64,000 nucleotides of DNA from Herbaspirillum hiltneri N3 (GTDB taxonomy: Bacteria > Pseudomonadota > Gammaproteobacteria > Burkholderiales > Burkholderiaceae_D), in the NCBI RefSeq assembly GCF_001267925.1, contig NZ_CP011409.1, positions 4,464,001 to 4,528,000 on the forward strand, in the 5' to 3' direction. Position numbers and translations under genes: made by a program. Below are positions 52,379 to 61,778 of the stretch, piece by piece (within the stretch, counting starts at the first letter, position 1; every line of letters starts with the position of its first letter). Below the pieces are notes generated by a model. That model saw only the letters and a list, made by a program, of their open reading frames with translations, had not been told where the DNA came from and did not search any database.

Positions 52379-53452
52379 TTACATCGCGAGCCGGCCGCGC
52401 AGGGATTCGAACGCAGCGCTCCATTCCTGCCGCCATTGGCGACGCTGGTCGTCGTCGATCCAGGCGGCGTCCAGGCCGTTGAGCATGAAGCCGTGCATGT
52501 CGTCGATGCCGAAACCGAATTCCATCATCATCAGCCAGGCGCGCGTCGGGGTCACCAGATGCAGCGTCGGGTCGTCGGTATTCGGATGCACGCGCAGGCC
52601 GGCGCGCACCATCGCGCGGATCGGGTGGTCCAGCGCCCAGCGCGCCGGTTCCAGCGTACGCAGATAGTAGGAATTGGTCGGCACCACCGTGAAGATCATG
52701 CCGCGCTCTTTGCATTTCTGCAGGAAGGCCGGATTGTCGACCACCGTATAGCCGTGATCGATGCGATCGACCTTGAGCAGATCGATCGCGCTTTCCACGT
52801 TCATCCACGGCATGCCGAACTCGCCGGCATGCGCGGTAGTGCGGAAGCCGGCGGCGCGCGCGTCGCGATAGGCTTTCCAGAACAGTTCCGGCGGCCGGTC
52901 GTTCTCGCGATAATCCATGCCGATGCCGATCACTTCCGGCTGGCGATGCGCGCACATCCATTCGACCATCGCCACCGCTTCGTCGGGGCTGGCTTCCCGG
53001 TCGATGCTGGGAATCAGCCGGCCGATCACGCCGAAGTCGCGCTGCGCGTCGCGAATCGCCAGCACGATGGCGGCCTGCGCCGAGGCGTAGCTGATGCCGG
53101 AAACGCGCACGGTGCCGGTCGGGTTCCAGAAGAACTCGGTGTAGCGCACACCGTGGCGATGCACATCTTCCAGATATTCGTAGGTGATGCGATGCAGGTC
53201 GGACGGTCCCTGGATCAGGTGGGCGTCGAGTGCGCGCAACACGCGCAGCACGCCGACCGGCTTTTCGCCGCGCGTATAGAAGGTCTCGATCTCGTCGTGC
53301 GAGATGCGGTTGCCGGCCTTGACGGACAGGTCGATGAACGTCTGGCGACGCACCGTGCCAAACAGATGGCAATGCAGCTCCATCTTGGGCAGGGCGCGCA
53401 CGAACTGCTCCAGGTTCAGGGGACCGGCCGTGTCGATTTCCGCGTCAAGCAT
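52379..53452 (-). CDS. add: adenosine deaminase
   Basis: A 357-residue purine deaminase. The metal and catalytic motifs are all present: KMELHCHLFGT (HxH), TTAHAGE (catalytic Glu and His), RIDHGYTV and HPNTDDPTL (catalytic Asp). It converts adenosine, or a related aminopurine, to inosine plus ammonia. ATG 53452 is preferred because GGAG lies 7 nt upstream; longer frames start at 53458 or 53491. It is the last gene of an operon with a Pot-type ABC importer and a nucleoside hydrolase, which supports a nucleoside substrate. A broader specificity (for example modified nucleosides) cannot be excluded. Confidence 0.85.
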   Translation of the reverse strand: MLDAEIDTAGPLNLEQFVRALPKMELHCHLFGTVRRQTFIDLSVKAGNRISHDEIETFYTRGEKPVGVLRVLRALDAHLIQGPSDLHRITYEYLEDVHRHGVRYTEFFWNPTGTVRVSGISYASAQAAIVLAIRDAQRDFGVIGRLIPSIDREASPDEAVAMVEWMCAHRQPEVIGIGMDYRENDRPPELFWKAYRDARAAGFRTTAHAGEFGMPWMNVESAIDLLKVDRIDHGYTVVDNPAFLQKCKERGMIFTVVPTNSYYLRTLEPARWALDHPIRAMVRAGLRVHPNTDDPTLHLVTPTRAWLMMMEFGFGIDDMHGFMLNGLDAAWIDDDQRRQWRQEWSAAFESLRGRLAM

Positions 53453-53606
53453 GGCCATGCTCCGTAGCGGCGGCAACGACGGCGGAAGCATCCATTGTTC
53501 TCATAAAGCGCACATCCATATCCATATGCAAAAGCGGTTGTCGCCATCTCCGTGGCGGCACTGCGGAAAAAGTGATCGGCAAGGCGATCAACAAAGCGAC
53601 CGACGA

Positions 53607-54572
53607 CTACAGGGCGCCAAGCAACTCCTGCATCATGCAGGCCATGGCGCGCTCGCCGTCGACCGTCATGGCGACCTCGACATTGGCTGCGGCGCGGCGC
53701 GGAACACGGAATTCGCACACCGTCATGCCGCGCGTCAGCTTGCCCTGCAGTTCGATGTCCACGCGGGCAGGCTTGAAGCTGAACAGCTCCGGACGGCGCA
53801 GATAGATCGCGACTGCCGGGTCGTACATCGGCATCGGCACCGAGCCGTCGGGACTGCGGATGCGCAGGTAAGCTTCGAAATAGCCTGCCAGCCATTTGGC
53901 CCGCAGGGTGCCGAGTGCGCGTACTTGCTGCACTTCGGTCGCGGTCACCAGCAACTGGCGGCACAGGTTGAGCCCGAACATGCGCAACGGCACGCCGGCG
54001 TTGAAGACGATATCGGCGGCTTCGGGATCGGCGTAGATGTTGAACTCCGCCGCAGCGGTGTGATTACCCTGGTCGGCCGAACCGCCCATGAGGATGATCT
54101 CCCTGATCTGCGGAGCGATGTCGGGGGCGCGCTGCAAAGCGGTGGCGATATTGGTCAGCGGCGCAATGCACATCAGCGTGAGCTGGCCGGGATGCCGGCG
54201 CACCGCTTCGATCAGTGCATCCACGGCGTGCGGCAGCGGGCTGCGCTTTTGCTGCTGTTCCAGTTCGCGTTCGACCTGGCCGATATCCACTGTCGGCAAA
54301 GGTTCTCCAGTGGTGGCCATGCCGTCGTCGCCGAGGATGCACTGGGCGGTCTCGACGGCGCCGCTGAGCGGCGCTTCGCAGCCGGCATAGACCGGCACTT
54401 CCAGGTGATAGTGCTTGCGGATGCGCAGGGCGTTGTCGTAGGTCACCGACAGCGGTGCATTGCCGGCCACCACCGAGACGCCCAGCCATTCGACGTCGAG
54501 GTTGGCCGACAGCAGCAGCATGGCGAGCCAGTCGTCAAATCCGGGATCGGTATCGAGCCATATTTTTTGCAT
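53607..54572 (-). CDS. nucleoside hydrolase (IUNH family)
   Basis: A 321-residue inosine-uridine-type N-ribohydrolase. The Ca2+-binding N-terminus reads IWLDTDPGFDDWLAMLLLSA (the usual DTDPGxDDAxA cluster, with Trp in place of Ala), followed by TLMCIAPLTNIATAL and LMGGSADQGNHTAAAEFNIYADPEAA, which contains the conserved NxxxDPEA motif. It cleaves the N-glycosidic bond of nucleosides to base and ribose. It lies 37 nt after the ABC ATPase gene and upstream of adenosine deaminase, so imported nucleosides are probably deaminated or cleaved here. Confidence 0.9.
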   Translation of the reverse strand: MQKIWLDTDPGFDDWLAMLLLSANLDVEWLGVSVVAGNAPLSVTYDNALRIRKHYHLEVPVYAGCEAPLSGAVETAQCILGDDGMATTGEPLPTVDIGQVERELEQQQKRSPLPHAVDALIEAVRRHPGQLTLMCIAPLTNIATALQRAPDIAPQIREIILMGGSADQGNHTAAAEFNIYADPEAADIVFNAGVPLRMFGLNLCRQLLVTATEVQQVRALGTLRAKWLAGYFEAYLRIRSPDGSVPMPMYDPAVAIYLRRPELFSFKPARVDIELQGKLTRGMTVCEFRVPRRAAANVEVAMTVDGERAMACMMQELLGAL

Positions 54573-54609
54573 GATGTTTTTTCCTGCCTGTTATTTTTAT
54601 GAAATGCCC

Positions 54610-55626
54610 TCAGGCCTGCAACAACAGAGCCTGGCCGGCAGGCAACGCGAAGTCGACGCTGTCGCCTTCGCGCCAGCGCGCCGTGGCCGCGGCGGCCATG
54701 CCCTTGACCGGACCGACGGGTGTCTGCAGCAGATATTCCACCGCATCTCCGAGGAAGCCGCGCGACAGCACCGTGCCATTGTATGGACCGGTCCCGACCG
54801 TCACGCGCTCCGGCCGCCAGCCGGCGCACACGGTGCCGGCCGGCGGCGCCACGGCGAACGGCAGCTTGCCGCCTTCCCCGTGGAGGAAGCCTTCGCGATA
54901 GTCGAACAGGTTTTCAAAACCCATGAAGTTGGCGACGAAACGCGTGCGCGGCGCGTTGAAGAGATTTTCAGGAATGTCCAGTTGCTCGATCTTGCCGCCG
55001 TTCATGACGACGATGCGATCCGACAAGGCCAGCGCTTCTTCCTGGTCGTGCGTCACGTACAGCATAGTGATGCCCAGTTCGCGCTGGATGCGGCACAACT
55101 CGGCGCGCATCTGCACGCGCAGTTTGGCGTCGAGGTTGGAGAGAGGTTCATCCAGCAGCAGCAACTTCGGCTCGATCACGATGGCCCGCGCCAGCGCCAC
55201 GCGCTGTTGCTGTCCGCCCGACATCTGCGCCGGCAGCCGTGTTTCGAAGCCGCTCAGGCCGACTGCGGCGATGACGCGTTCGACCTTGCTGCGCAGCGTG
55301 ACCGCGTCGACCTTGCGCAGACGCAGGCCGAAGGCGACGTTATCGAATACGTTCAGATGCGGGAACAGCGCGTACGACTGGAACACCATGCCGATGTTGC
55401 GCTTGTTGGGCGGCAGGCGGCCGATGTCGCGGCCGTCCAGCATGATGCTGCCGGCACGCAGGTCGATCAGGCCGGCGATGGCGCGCATGGTGGTGGTCTT
55501 GCCGCAGCCACTGGGACCGAGCAGCGAGATCAGTTCACCCTGCTCCACCGCCAGGTCCAGGTGTTCGACGGCGGTCTTGTTCTTGCCGTAGCCGAGCGCC
55601 AGTTGATGTAGTTCAAGATAGCTCAT
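54610..55626 (-). CDS. ABC transporter ATPase, Pot/Fbp-type
   Basis: A 338-residue importer ATPase with Walker A LGPSGCGKTTTMRAI, Q-loop FQSYALFPHL, signature MSGGQQQRVALARAI, Walker B LLLLDEPLSNLDAKLR, and a C-terminal TOBE domain (~250-338) typical of PotA/UgpC-type subunits. It follows the second permease gene by 6 nt. Pot-type transporters usually import polyamines, but the flanking nucleoside hydrolase and adenosine deaminase suggest a nucleoside or purine substrate. Confidence 0.9.
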   Translation of the reverse strand: MSYLELHQLALGYGKNKTAVEHLDLAVEQGELISLLGPSGCGKTTTMRAIAGLIDLRAGSIMLDGRDIGRLPPNKRNIGMVFQSYALFPHLNVFDNVAFGLRLRKVDAVTLRSKVERVIAAVGLSGFETRLPAQMSGGQQQRVALARAIVIEPKLLLLDEPLSNLDAKLRVQMRAELCRIQRELGITMLYVTHDQEEALALSDRIVVMNGGKIEQLDIPENLFNAPRTRFVANFMGFENLFDYREGFLHGEGGKLPFAVAPPAGTVCAGWRPERVTVGTGPYNGTVLSRGFLGDAVEYLLQTPVGPVKGMAAAATARWREGDSVDFALPAGQALLLQA

Positions 55627-55632
55627 CGTGTC

Positions 55633-56412
55633 TCACATGTATTTTGAAATGCCCAGCACCTTTTCCGTCACCAGCACGAAGGCCATGGTGAACAGAACCA
55701 GCAGCGTCGACAACGCCGCGATGGAAGGATCGAAACTGTTTTCCATATGGCCCAGCATTTCGATCGGCAAGGTGCTGATGCCCGGACCGGTCAGGAACAG
55801 CGAGACCGGCACCTGGTTGAACGAGGTCACGAACGCCAGGAAGAATGCGGCGATCACGGCGCTGCGGATGTTCGGCAGCACGATCAGGAAGAAGGTCTGC
55901 AGGCGCGATGCGCCCAAGGTGACGGCGGCTTCCTCGATGTCAACGCGCAGGTTGACCAGGCTGGCATAGACCACGCGCACGGCATACGGCGTAAGCAGAC
56001 CGATGTGGCCGACCAGCAGGCCGAGGAACACCGGCGCATCGGCCACCAGCACGAAGTGGCGCAACAGGCCCAGTCCCACCAGCATGGCGGGAATGATCAG
56101 CGGCGAGGTCAGGACCTGCTTGATCGCCCCCATGCCGGGCGGCGGCATGCGCGACATGGCGTAGGCCACCGGCACGCCGAGCAGCAGCGCGATGACGGTG
56201 GCGAGCAGGCCGATTTCCAGGCTTGTGCAGAAGGCGCGCTGGAACTCGTCTGCGACCAGCACTTCGCCGATCCAGCGCAGCGAATACGAAGCCGGTGGGA
56301 ACGCCAGCGTGTCGCCGGCGCTGAAGCCGGCCAGGAACACGATGACGAACGGCCCCAGCAAGAACAGGAACACCAGCCACAGCATGGCGCGCGAAAACAA
56401 ACCTTCTTTCAT
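55633..56412 (-). CDS. ABC transporter permease, PotC-like
   Basis: A 259-residue inner-membrane permease with six transmembrane segments. The EAA loop is at LRVDIEEAAVTLGASRLQTF. Its ATG overlaps the end of the first permease gene by 4 nt, so translation is coupled. It belongs to the PotC/YdcV-like group and forms the channel together with the other permease. Confidence 0.85.
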   Translation of the reverse strand: MKEGLFSRAMLWLVFLFLLGPFVIVFLAGFSAGDTLAFPPASYSLRWIGEVLVADEFQRAFCTSLEIGLLATVIALLLGVPVAYAMSRMPPPGMGAIKQVLTSPLIIPAMLVGLGLLRHFVLVADAPVFLGLLVGHIGLLTPYAVRVVYASLVNLRVDIEEAAVTLGASRLQTFFLIVLPNIRSAVIAAFFLAFVTSFNQVPVSLFLTGPGISTLPIEMLGHMENSFDPSIAALSTLLVLFTMAFVLVTEKVLGISKYM

Positions 56413-57251
56413 ACTGTGCTCCGGCTGGAAGAGATGCGTTTCAATCCGGCGTTGACGGCCAGCGTCATGAGCACCAGGATCACCGCGATGACATTGGCGG
56501 TGCCGAAGTCGCTTTCCACGCTGACCTTCTGGTACAGCAGCGTTTCCAGCATCAGCACCTTGGGTCCGCCCAGCAAGGCCGGCGTGACGTAGGCGGTGAC
56601 GCAGCCGGTGAACACCAGCGTGCCGCCGACGATCAGTCCTTCCTGCGTCAGCGGCAGGGTCACGCGCGTGAAGACCTGCCAGGCGTTGGCGCCGAGCGTG
56701 GAGGCTGCCAGCGTGATGTCGCGCGAGAGGTTTTCCATCGAACTCACCAGCGACATGAGCATCAGCGGCAGCAGCAATTGCAGCAGGCCGACGAACACCG
56801 CCATCTCGCTGAACAGCAGGCGTTGCGGCTCATCGGCCAGGCCCAGCGAGAGCAGGACGGAGTTGATGGCGCCGTTGCGGCCGAACAGCACGATCCAGGC
56901 GTAGGTGCGCGCAATCGGCGACACCATCAGCGGCAGGATCATCATGCCCAGCACCATGCCGCGATAGCGAGGCGCGACACGCACGATGGCCTGGGCGGCC
57001 GGATAGGACAGCAGCGCCGACACCAGCGTCACCAGCGCGGCGATGCGCAGCGTACGCAGGAACACCTGGCGATTGAGCGGCTCGGCGAAGAAATCGGCAA
57101 AGCGTCCCAGACCCCAATGCGCCGCCGGCGCGTCGACGCGGAAGGCTTCCAGCAGCAGGGCCAGCACCGGCAGCAGGAAACACACCACCGTGAAGATCAA
57201 CGCCGGCATGACGAGCATGACGCCGTTCCATTTTTTATGATGCACCGACAT
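56409..57251 (-). CDS. ABC transporter permease, PotB-like
   Basis: A 280-residue permease with six hydrophobic segments, beginning MSVHHKKWNGVMLVMPALIF. The EAA loop is at SRDITLAASTLGANAWQVF. The start at 57251 has GGGAG upstream; the open frame running to 57368 adds a low-complexity RSNRNNRNSSR stretch encoded by a 9-bp tandem repeat and is not credible. It is paired with the permease at 55633. Confidence 0.85.
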   Translation of the reverse strand: MSVHHKKWNGVMLVMPALIFTVVCFLLPVLALLLEAFRVDAPAAHWGLGRFADFFAEPLNRQVFLRTLRIAALVTLVSALLSYPAAQAIVRVAPRYRGMVLGMMILPLMVSPIARTYAWIVLFGRNGAINSVLLSLGLADEPQRLLFSEMAVFVGLLQLLLPLMLMSLVSSMENLSRDITLAASTLGANAWQVFTRVTLPLTQEGLIVGGTLVFTGCVTAYVTPALLGGPKVLMLETLLYQKVSVESDFGTANVIAVILVLMTLAVNAGLKRISSSRSTV

Positions 57252-57280
57252 CGGCCTGGACTCCCTCTTCCCTCTGCTGC

Positions 57281-57307
57281 TGTTTCTGTTGTTTCTGTTG
57301 CTTCTGT
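57281..57307. repeat. three tandem 9-bp repeats (TGTTTCTGT)
   Basis: TGTTTCTGT, TGTTTCTGT and TGCTTCTGT lie in a row in the 148-bp gap between the binding protein and the first permease gene. Similar short arrays vary in copy number by slippage. No coding role is likely. Confidence 0.6.
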
Positions 57308-57332
57308 TGTATCCGTCGTTGCAAATGCACAA

Positions 57333-57357
57333 GCCCGGCGCTGCGCGAGCACCGGGC
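57333..57357 (-). terminator. hairpin between binding protein and permease genes
   Basis: GCCCGG...CCGGGC with an inner GCT/AGC stem, 43 bp after the binding protein's stop codon, and no T-run. Hairpins at this place in ABC operons usually lower distal expression so that binding protein exceeds permease. Confidence 0.5.
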
Positions 57358-57399
57358 GGCTCCTGCATCGGCAGGATGTTTGGCCCCGCCCGCGGCCTG

Positions 57400-58443
57400 C
57401 TACTTGCTGATGCCCTTGTTCCACTGCTCCATCCACGACGAGCGATGCTTGAGCAGGGTTTCCGGTTTGACGAATTTCAGCGAAGCGATGTGATCGGCGC
57501 CGTAAGTGTTGAACTCGGCCTTGTCCTTCGGCAGGACGACTTGCGTGTTGACCGGCGAATCCACCAGGTCCATCGCCAGCGCGGTCTGTACTTCCTTCGA
57601 GAGCCAGAAGTCGATGAGCTGATAAGCCAGGTCTGCATTCCTGGACTTGTTGACGATGCCCATCACGTTCATCCCGGCGGCCTGGCCTTCGGTGGGGATG
57701 CTCCACTTCAGCGGCAAGCCGGTCTTGGCCAGCTGCGCCCAGGTGAAGCGCGCCACCGGCGCCGCCCAGATTTCGTCCTGGGCGAACAGCGACGACAACT
57801 GCGCGCTGTTCTTGGAGAAGGTCACGACGTTGTTCCTGATGTCGAGAATCTTTTGCATGCCGGTAGCGAAATCGTCACCCTTGCCGTTCCAGGCGATATC
57901 CGCCATCTGCAGCGCCAGGGGCCCCTGGGTCGTGCTGACATCAGGCAGGGAGAGATGGCCTTTCATGTCAGCACGCCAGAGGTCTTTCCACGACGCCAGC
58001 GATTTGATCTTGTCGGTGCGATACACCAGGCCGACCGAATAGATGGTGTAGCCAACGGCGAAGTTGCCGCCGATCGGATTCCTGGCGAAATTGTAGATCT
58101 GCCCGTAGTTCTTCAGCCGGCCATAGTCCAGCGGCTGGATCAGGCCCTTGCGCGCGGCTTCCAGCATGCCGAAGTCCGACAGCAGCACCAGGTCGACCAC
58201 GGGATTGTCGCGACGCGCATCGAGCTTGGCGATGCGGTCGGCGTTGTTGCCGGTTTCAACCACGATTTCACAGCCGCATTTTTCCTTGAACGGCGTATAG
58301 ACGTATTTGGCAAACAGCGGCTGGGCAATCGGATAGGCCGACAGGACCAGGGTACGCTTCTCGGCATGGGCAGACGCGGCGGTCAGGCTGAGCAAACCCG
58401 TAACGAGGCTCAGACCCAGACCCGCCAGTGATGCTTTTTTCAA
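57400..58443 (-). CDS. ABC transporter periplasmic binding protein, PotD-like
   Basis: A 347-residue binding protein with a signal peptide (SLVTGLLSLTAASAHA) and a type-II two-lobe fold (LVLSAYPIAQPLFAKYVYTP, VDLVLLSDFGMLEAARKGL, IWAAPVARFTWAQ). It is the first transporter gene after the porin, and the permeases and ATPase follow, interrupted by a hairpin. The fold is shared by polyamine, iron and sugar-phosphate binders. Because the operon also encodes a nucleoside hydrolase and adenosine deaminase, a purine nucleoside is a plausible ligand. Confidence 0.85.
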   Translation of the reverse strand: MKKASLAGLGLSLVTGLLSLTAASAHAEKRTLVLSAYPIAQPLFAKYVYTPFKEKCGCEIVVETGNNADRIAKLDARRDNPVVDLVLLSDFGMLEAARKGLIQPLDYGRLKNYGQIYNFARNPIGGNFAVGYTIYSVGLVYRTDKIKSLASWKDLWRADMKGHLSLPDVSTTQGPLALQMADIAWNGKGDDFATGMQKILDIRNNVVTFSKNSAQLSSLFAQDEIWAAPVARFTWAQLAKTGLPLKWSIPTEGQAAGMNVMGIVNKSRNADLAYQLIDFWLSKEVQTALAMDLVDSPVNTQVVLPKDKAEFNTYGADHIASLKFVKPETLLKHRSSWMEQWNKGISK

Positions 58444-58504
58444 AATGAGATTCCTTTCAACATGGATGCGATGCCCATTTTAGGCCGAAGCGCTTCCCGC
58501 GATC

Positions 58505-59620
58505 TTAAAACACGTGGCGCATGCCGATCATCAGGACACCCTGGTGCTTGTCGCTGGACGAGGGGAAGCCGAAGATCGTTGCGTTCTTGGCGTCGCCCGC
58601 AGCGATCTGGTAGCTGTAGGTGATCGCGACGTCGGTGCGCTTGGACAGGAAGTAGTCGGCCTGGAAGTTGAACTGATGCCACTTCGGATTGGTGTTGATG
58701 GTGTCGTACTTGCCGACGGTGTAGAAATAGGATGCTCCCAGGTTCAAAGCCTGCGTGAAGTGATTCACCAGATTCAGGTCCAGGTTTTGCAGCGTCAGCT
58801 TGGTGTTGTCCAGGTAGTCGTACTTGACGTTGCTGTACATCACGCCAAAATCGGTGTTGCCAACCGTGTAGAAACCGCCGGTGCCCGCGATGCGCTGCTT
58901 GCGCACGCCGATGGTGCTGTTGACCGCGCTCTTGTTGAAGATGAGCAGCGAGCTGGCGTAGTCGTTGCTCATCGCACCGTCCGGGCTCTTGCTGCTGTTC
59001 GGCGTGTCCATCTGGGTGTAGGCGACGGCCCACTTGAAGCGCTCGCTCTTGTAACCCGAGCCGATGCTCATGACGCGGTTGATGCTGGCGTCGCCCGCCG
59101 CTTCGCCGAAACCGTAGAGTGCGGTGACGTTGAAGTTGCTGAATGTCGGGCTGATGTACTTGACCGAATTCTGCGCGCGCAGGTTGTTGTAGCCGTTGTC
59201 ATTGTCGCCGATGTGCACGCCGTTGCTGGCGATCACGACCGGGCCGAGGTAGTCCTTGACGGCTTCATACTGGCGTCCCAGCGTCAGCGTGCCGAAGTCG
59301 GTATTGCTCAGGCCGACATACGACAGGCGGCCGAACAGGCGGCCGTTTTGCGCCGCTGCGCCGGTCATCACGTTGAAGCCGTTCTCCAAATTGAAGATGG
59401 CCTTGGAGCCGCCGCCCAGATCTTCCTGGCCGCGGAAACCGATGCGCGGATTCTGGTTGGTGCCGCTCAGCGCTTCCAGATTATGCGGACCGCCCTGGTT
59501 GGTGAGATAGCCGACGCCGCCCGAAATCAGTCCGTAAATTTCCAGTTTGCTTTGTGCATGCACCTGAGCCCCGGCCAGCATTGCTGGCACTGCGACTGCG
59601 CCGATCATCCATTGTTTCAT
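58505..59620 (-). CDS. Gram-negative trimeric porin (Burkholderia type)
   Basis: A 371-residue outer-membrane porin. A signal peptide ends at GAQVHAQ, followed by the porin start SKLEIYGLISGGVGYLTNQGG-like region, then RIGFRGQEDLGGGSKAIFNLE, FGTLTLGRQYEAV and a C-terminus ending in GMRHVF with the terminal Phe needed for barrel assembly. The start at 59620 has GGGGG 6 nt upstream, better than 59626. It is the first gene of the transporter/nucleoside operon (62 nt before the binding protein) and likely lets the solute cross the outer membrane. Confidence 0.9.
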   Translation of the reverse strand: MKQWMIGAVAVPAMLAGAQVHAQSKLEIYGLISGGVGYLTNQGGPHNLEALSGTNQNPRIGFRGQEDLGGGSKAIFNLENGFNVMTGAAAQNGRLFGRLSYVGLSNTDFGTLTLGRQYEAVKDYLGPVVIASNGVHIGDNDNGYNNLRAQNSVKYISPTFSNFNVTALYGFGEAAGDASINRVMSIGSGYKSERFKWAVAYTQMDTPNSSKSPDGAMSNDYASSLLIFNKSAVNSTIGVRKQRIAGTGGFYTVGNTDFGVMYSNVKYDYLDNTKLTLQNLDLNLVNHFTQALNLGASYFYTVGKYDTINTNPKWHQFNFQADYFLSKRTDVAITYSYQIAAGDAKNATIFGFPSSSDKHQGVLMIGMRHVF

Positions 59621-59737
59621 CACCATCCCCCGGGAAAAAGGCCCTCAGGCCAAAGTAAAGTCGGACATCGATCCCGTGAACACCGGATATCGATTTCGTT
59701 TGAATTCTGTTTGCCGAAGTGGAGAATAGGCGATGTC

Positions 59738-59758
59738 AAACAATAATATAATTTGTTT
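59738..59758. promoter_or_regulatory. AT-rich divergent control region with AAACAA...TTGTTT repeat
   Basis: AAACAA-TAATATAAT-TTGTTT is a perfect 6-bp inverted repeat inside an unusually AT-rich stretch (about 59720-59800) between the divergent porin and LysR genes. A second palindromic block (TTTATAATTTAATAAA) lies just to the right. These are candidate LysR boxes and promoter elements. Confidence 0.5.
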
Positions 59759-59870
59759 ATATTTATAATTTAATAAATTAAACTTATAACCATGCGGAAT
59801 CGGTACCGAATTAATCCGTAAACGATATGCCGACCGCCAACCGACCACGCCGCAACCGCGCCCCATCGCC

Positions 59871-60788
59871 ATGATCAAGCTCACCAACAAGGTCACGCTG
59901 CGCCACCTGCAGGCCTTCGCCACGCTCGCCGGCACCAACAGTTTCAGCAAGGCGGCGGAGCAGCTCTCGGTGACCCAGCCGGCGCTGAGCGCCTCGATCA
60001 AACAGCTGGAAAACCAGCTCGGCACCAAGCTGTTCGACCGCACCACGCATCAGATTGCGCTGACGGCGCAAGGCGCGGTGGTGCTGGAATACGCCAAGCA
60101 CCTGCTCAATACCGCCACCAATACCTTCGACGACATCCGCCACGCCATCGGCACCGGCCGCCACCGCGTGCGCATCGGCGCTATTCCGTCGGCGGTGACG
60201 CTGACCGCCGCGGTCATCGCGCGCTACAACGAAGCGCACGACGAGCACGTCGAGATCCTGTTGTCGGATATGCCCAACGATGCACTGTTGTCATCCTTGC
60301 ATACGGGCAAGCTGGATTTCTGCGTCGGCATCAAGCCGCCCGATTCCATGTCTCTCGATACGGTGACGCTGTTTGAGGATGAACTGGTGCTGATCGTGTC
60401 GAAAAACCACCCACTGTCGGACTCGAAAGAAGTCCATTGGCGCCAGATGGCCGGCGAGGAAATCGTGATGTTCGCGCAGGGCAGCGTGTGGGAATTCGCT
60501 TCTGCCGCGCTGCTGCAGCATGGCCTGGCGGCATCGCGCCGCTATCAGATGGTGCACAGCGAATCGCTGTACGGTGTGGTGCGCTCCGGCATCGCCGTTG
60601 GCATCATGCCGAGTCTGTACACCAGCTACCTGCGCGACGACACCTTGCATGTCGCCCCGCTGCGCTTCCCCACGCTCAAGCGCAAGATCGTGCTGATGCG
60701 GCGCAATGAAGTCAGCCGCAGCGAATGGACCGATCACTGCTTCCGAGAATTGCGCAATGACCTGAAACAGGCCAATCACTGGTTCTGA
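59871..60788 (+). CDS. LysR-family transcriptional regulator
   Basis: A 305-residue LysR regulator: HTH at ~10-65 (LRHLQAFATLAGTNSFSKAA, then LSVTQPALSASIKQLENQLG) and an effector domain with HRVRIGAIPSAVTLTAAVIA and LHTGKLDFCVGIKPP. It is divergent from the porin-ABC-nucleoside operon across the AT-rich region and is its likely regulator, responding perhaps to a purine or nucleoside. A bidirectional terminator follows 44 bp after it. Confidence 0.85.
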   Translation: MIKLTNKVTLRHLQAFATLAGTNSFSKAAEQLSVTQPALSASIKQLENQLGTKLFDRTTHQIALTAQGAVVLEYAKHLLNTATNTFDDIRHAIGTGRHRVRIGAIPSAVTLTAAVIARYNEAHDEHVEILLSDMPNDALLSSLHTGKLDFCVGIKPPDSMSLDTVTLFEDELVLIVSKNHPLSDSKEVHWRQMAGEEIVMFAQGSVWEFASAALLQHGLAASRRYQMVHSESLYGVVRSGIAVGIMPSLYTSYLRDDTLHVAPLRFPTLKRKIVLMRRNEVSRSEWTDHCFRELRNDLKQANHWF

Positions 60789-60832
60789 CATCGTGGGATG
60801 GGCTTGCAACGCCACCCATTCCCCATAAAAAA

Positions 60833-60854
60833 GCCACGTGGATCGTGGCGTTTT
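60833..60854. terminator. bidirectional terminator
   Basis: GCCACG-TGGAT-CGTGGC flanked by A-run (left) and T-run (right). It closes the LysR gene on the plus strand and the SDR gene on the minus strand. Confidence 0.8.
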
Positions 60855-60872
60855 TCCTGATCGGCAGCGTTC

Positions 60873-61688
60873 CTATTCCGATGGCCGCGTGGACGTCAGC
60901 CCGGTCGGCGGACCATCGATCGCGGTCCAGCCGCCATCCACCAGCAGCGAACTTCCAGAAATATAGCTGGCCGCGTCCGACGCCAGGAAGGCGGCAGCCG
61001 AACCGACTTCCGACGGTTGCCCCCAGCGATTGAGCACGGTGTGGCCGGCGTAGGTCTTGAAGATGTCCGCGCGCTCCTTGAGCGGCGCGGTCAACTTGGT
61101 CTCGATGATGCTCGGCGTGATGGCGTTGACGCGCACGCCGTAGGGTCCCATCTCGGCAGCAAAGGCTTTCACCAGTTGTGCGATGCCGGCCTTGGACGCG
61201 GCATACACGCCCAGTCCCGGCTCGATCGTTACGGCGCGCATTGACGAGCATGCAATGATGCTGCCAAAACCCTGCTTCATCATCGGCCGCCCAAAGCTGC
61301 GGAAGAAATTGAAGGCGCCCTTCATGTTCAGATTCATCACGCGGTCGTATTCTTCTTCGGTGTAGTCAATGATCAGCTTGCGAATGTTGAGCGCCGGCGT
61401 GCTGACGGCGATGTCGATCTTGCCGAGCAGTTGTAGTGCATGCTGCGCCAGCACCTCAATGTCCTTGCCGTCGGCGGCGTCGATTTTCATCGCGGTTGCC
61501 GACGCCAACCCGAGGGCCGAGATTTCCTGCGCCGTGGCCTCTGCGCCGGCCAGGTCGGCATCGGCGCAGATCACCTGCGCGCCGAGGCTGCCGATGGCCT
61601 CGGCGGATGCCTTGCCGATACCTGAGGCGGCGCCGATCACCACGGCGGTCTTGCCGCTCAGGTCGAACAGTTTCTTGTAGTCCTGCAT
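60873..61688 (-). CDS. short-chain dehydrogenase/reductase
   Basis: A 271-residue classical SDR. Cofactor motif VVIGAASGIGKASAEAI, D in ICADADL (favours NAD over NADP), and active site ACSSMRAVTIEPGLGVYAAS followed by KAGIAQ (Ser-Tyr-Lys). The usual NAG is replaced by STPALN. ATG 61688 has AAGGAG 6 nt upstream; the open frame to 61769 has none. It lies 90 bp after the lactate permease gene on the same strand and probably oxidises an imported hydroxy acid or sugar alcohol. Confidence 0.85.
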   Translation of the reverse strand: MQDYKKLFDLSGKTAVVIGAASGIGKASAEAIGSLGAQVICADADLAGAEATAQEISALGLASATAMKIDAADGKDIEVLAQHALQLLGKIDIAVSTPALNIRKLIIDYTEEEYDRVMNLNMKGAFNFFRSFGRPMMKQGFGSIIACSSMRAVTIEPGLGVYAASKAGIAQLVKAFAAEMGPYGVRVNAITPSIIETKLTAPLKERADIFKTYAGHTVLNRWGQPSEVGSAAAFLASDAASYISGSSLLVDGGWTAIDGPPTGLTSTRPSE

Positions 61689-61778
61689 TGCTTGCTCCTT
61701 CGATGAAGCCGCAGCGCACTTACGCGCGGCAGCTTCGTTATAAAAATCATCATTGCTGCAGGAAGACATTCCCCGCGC

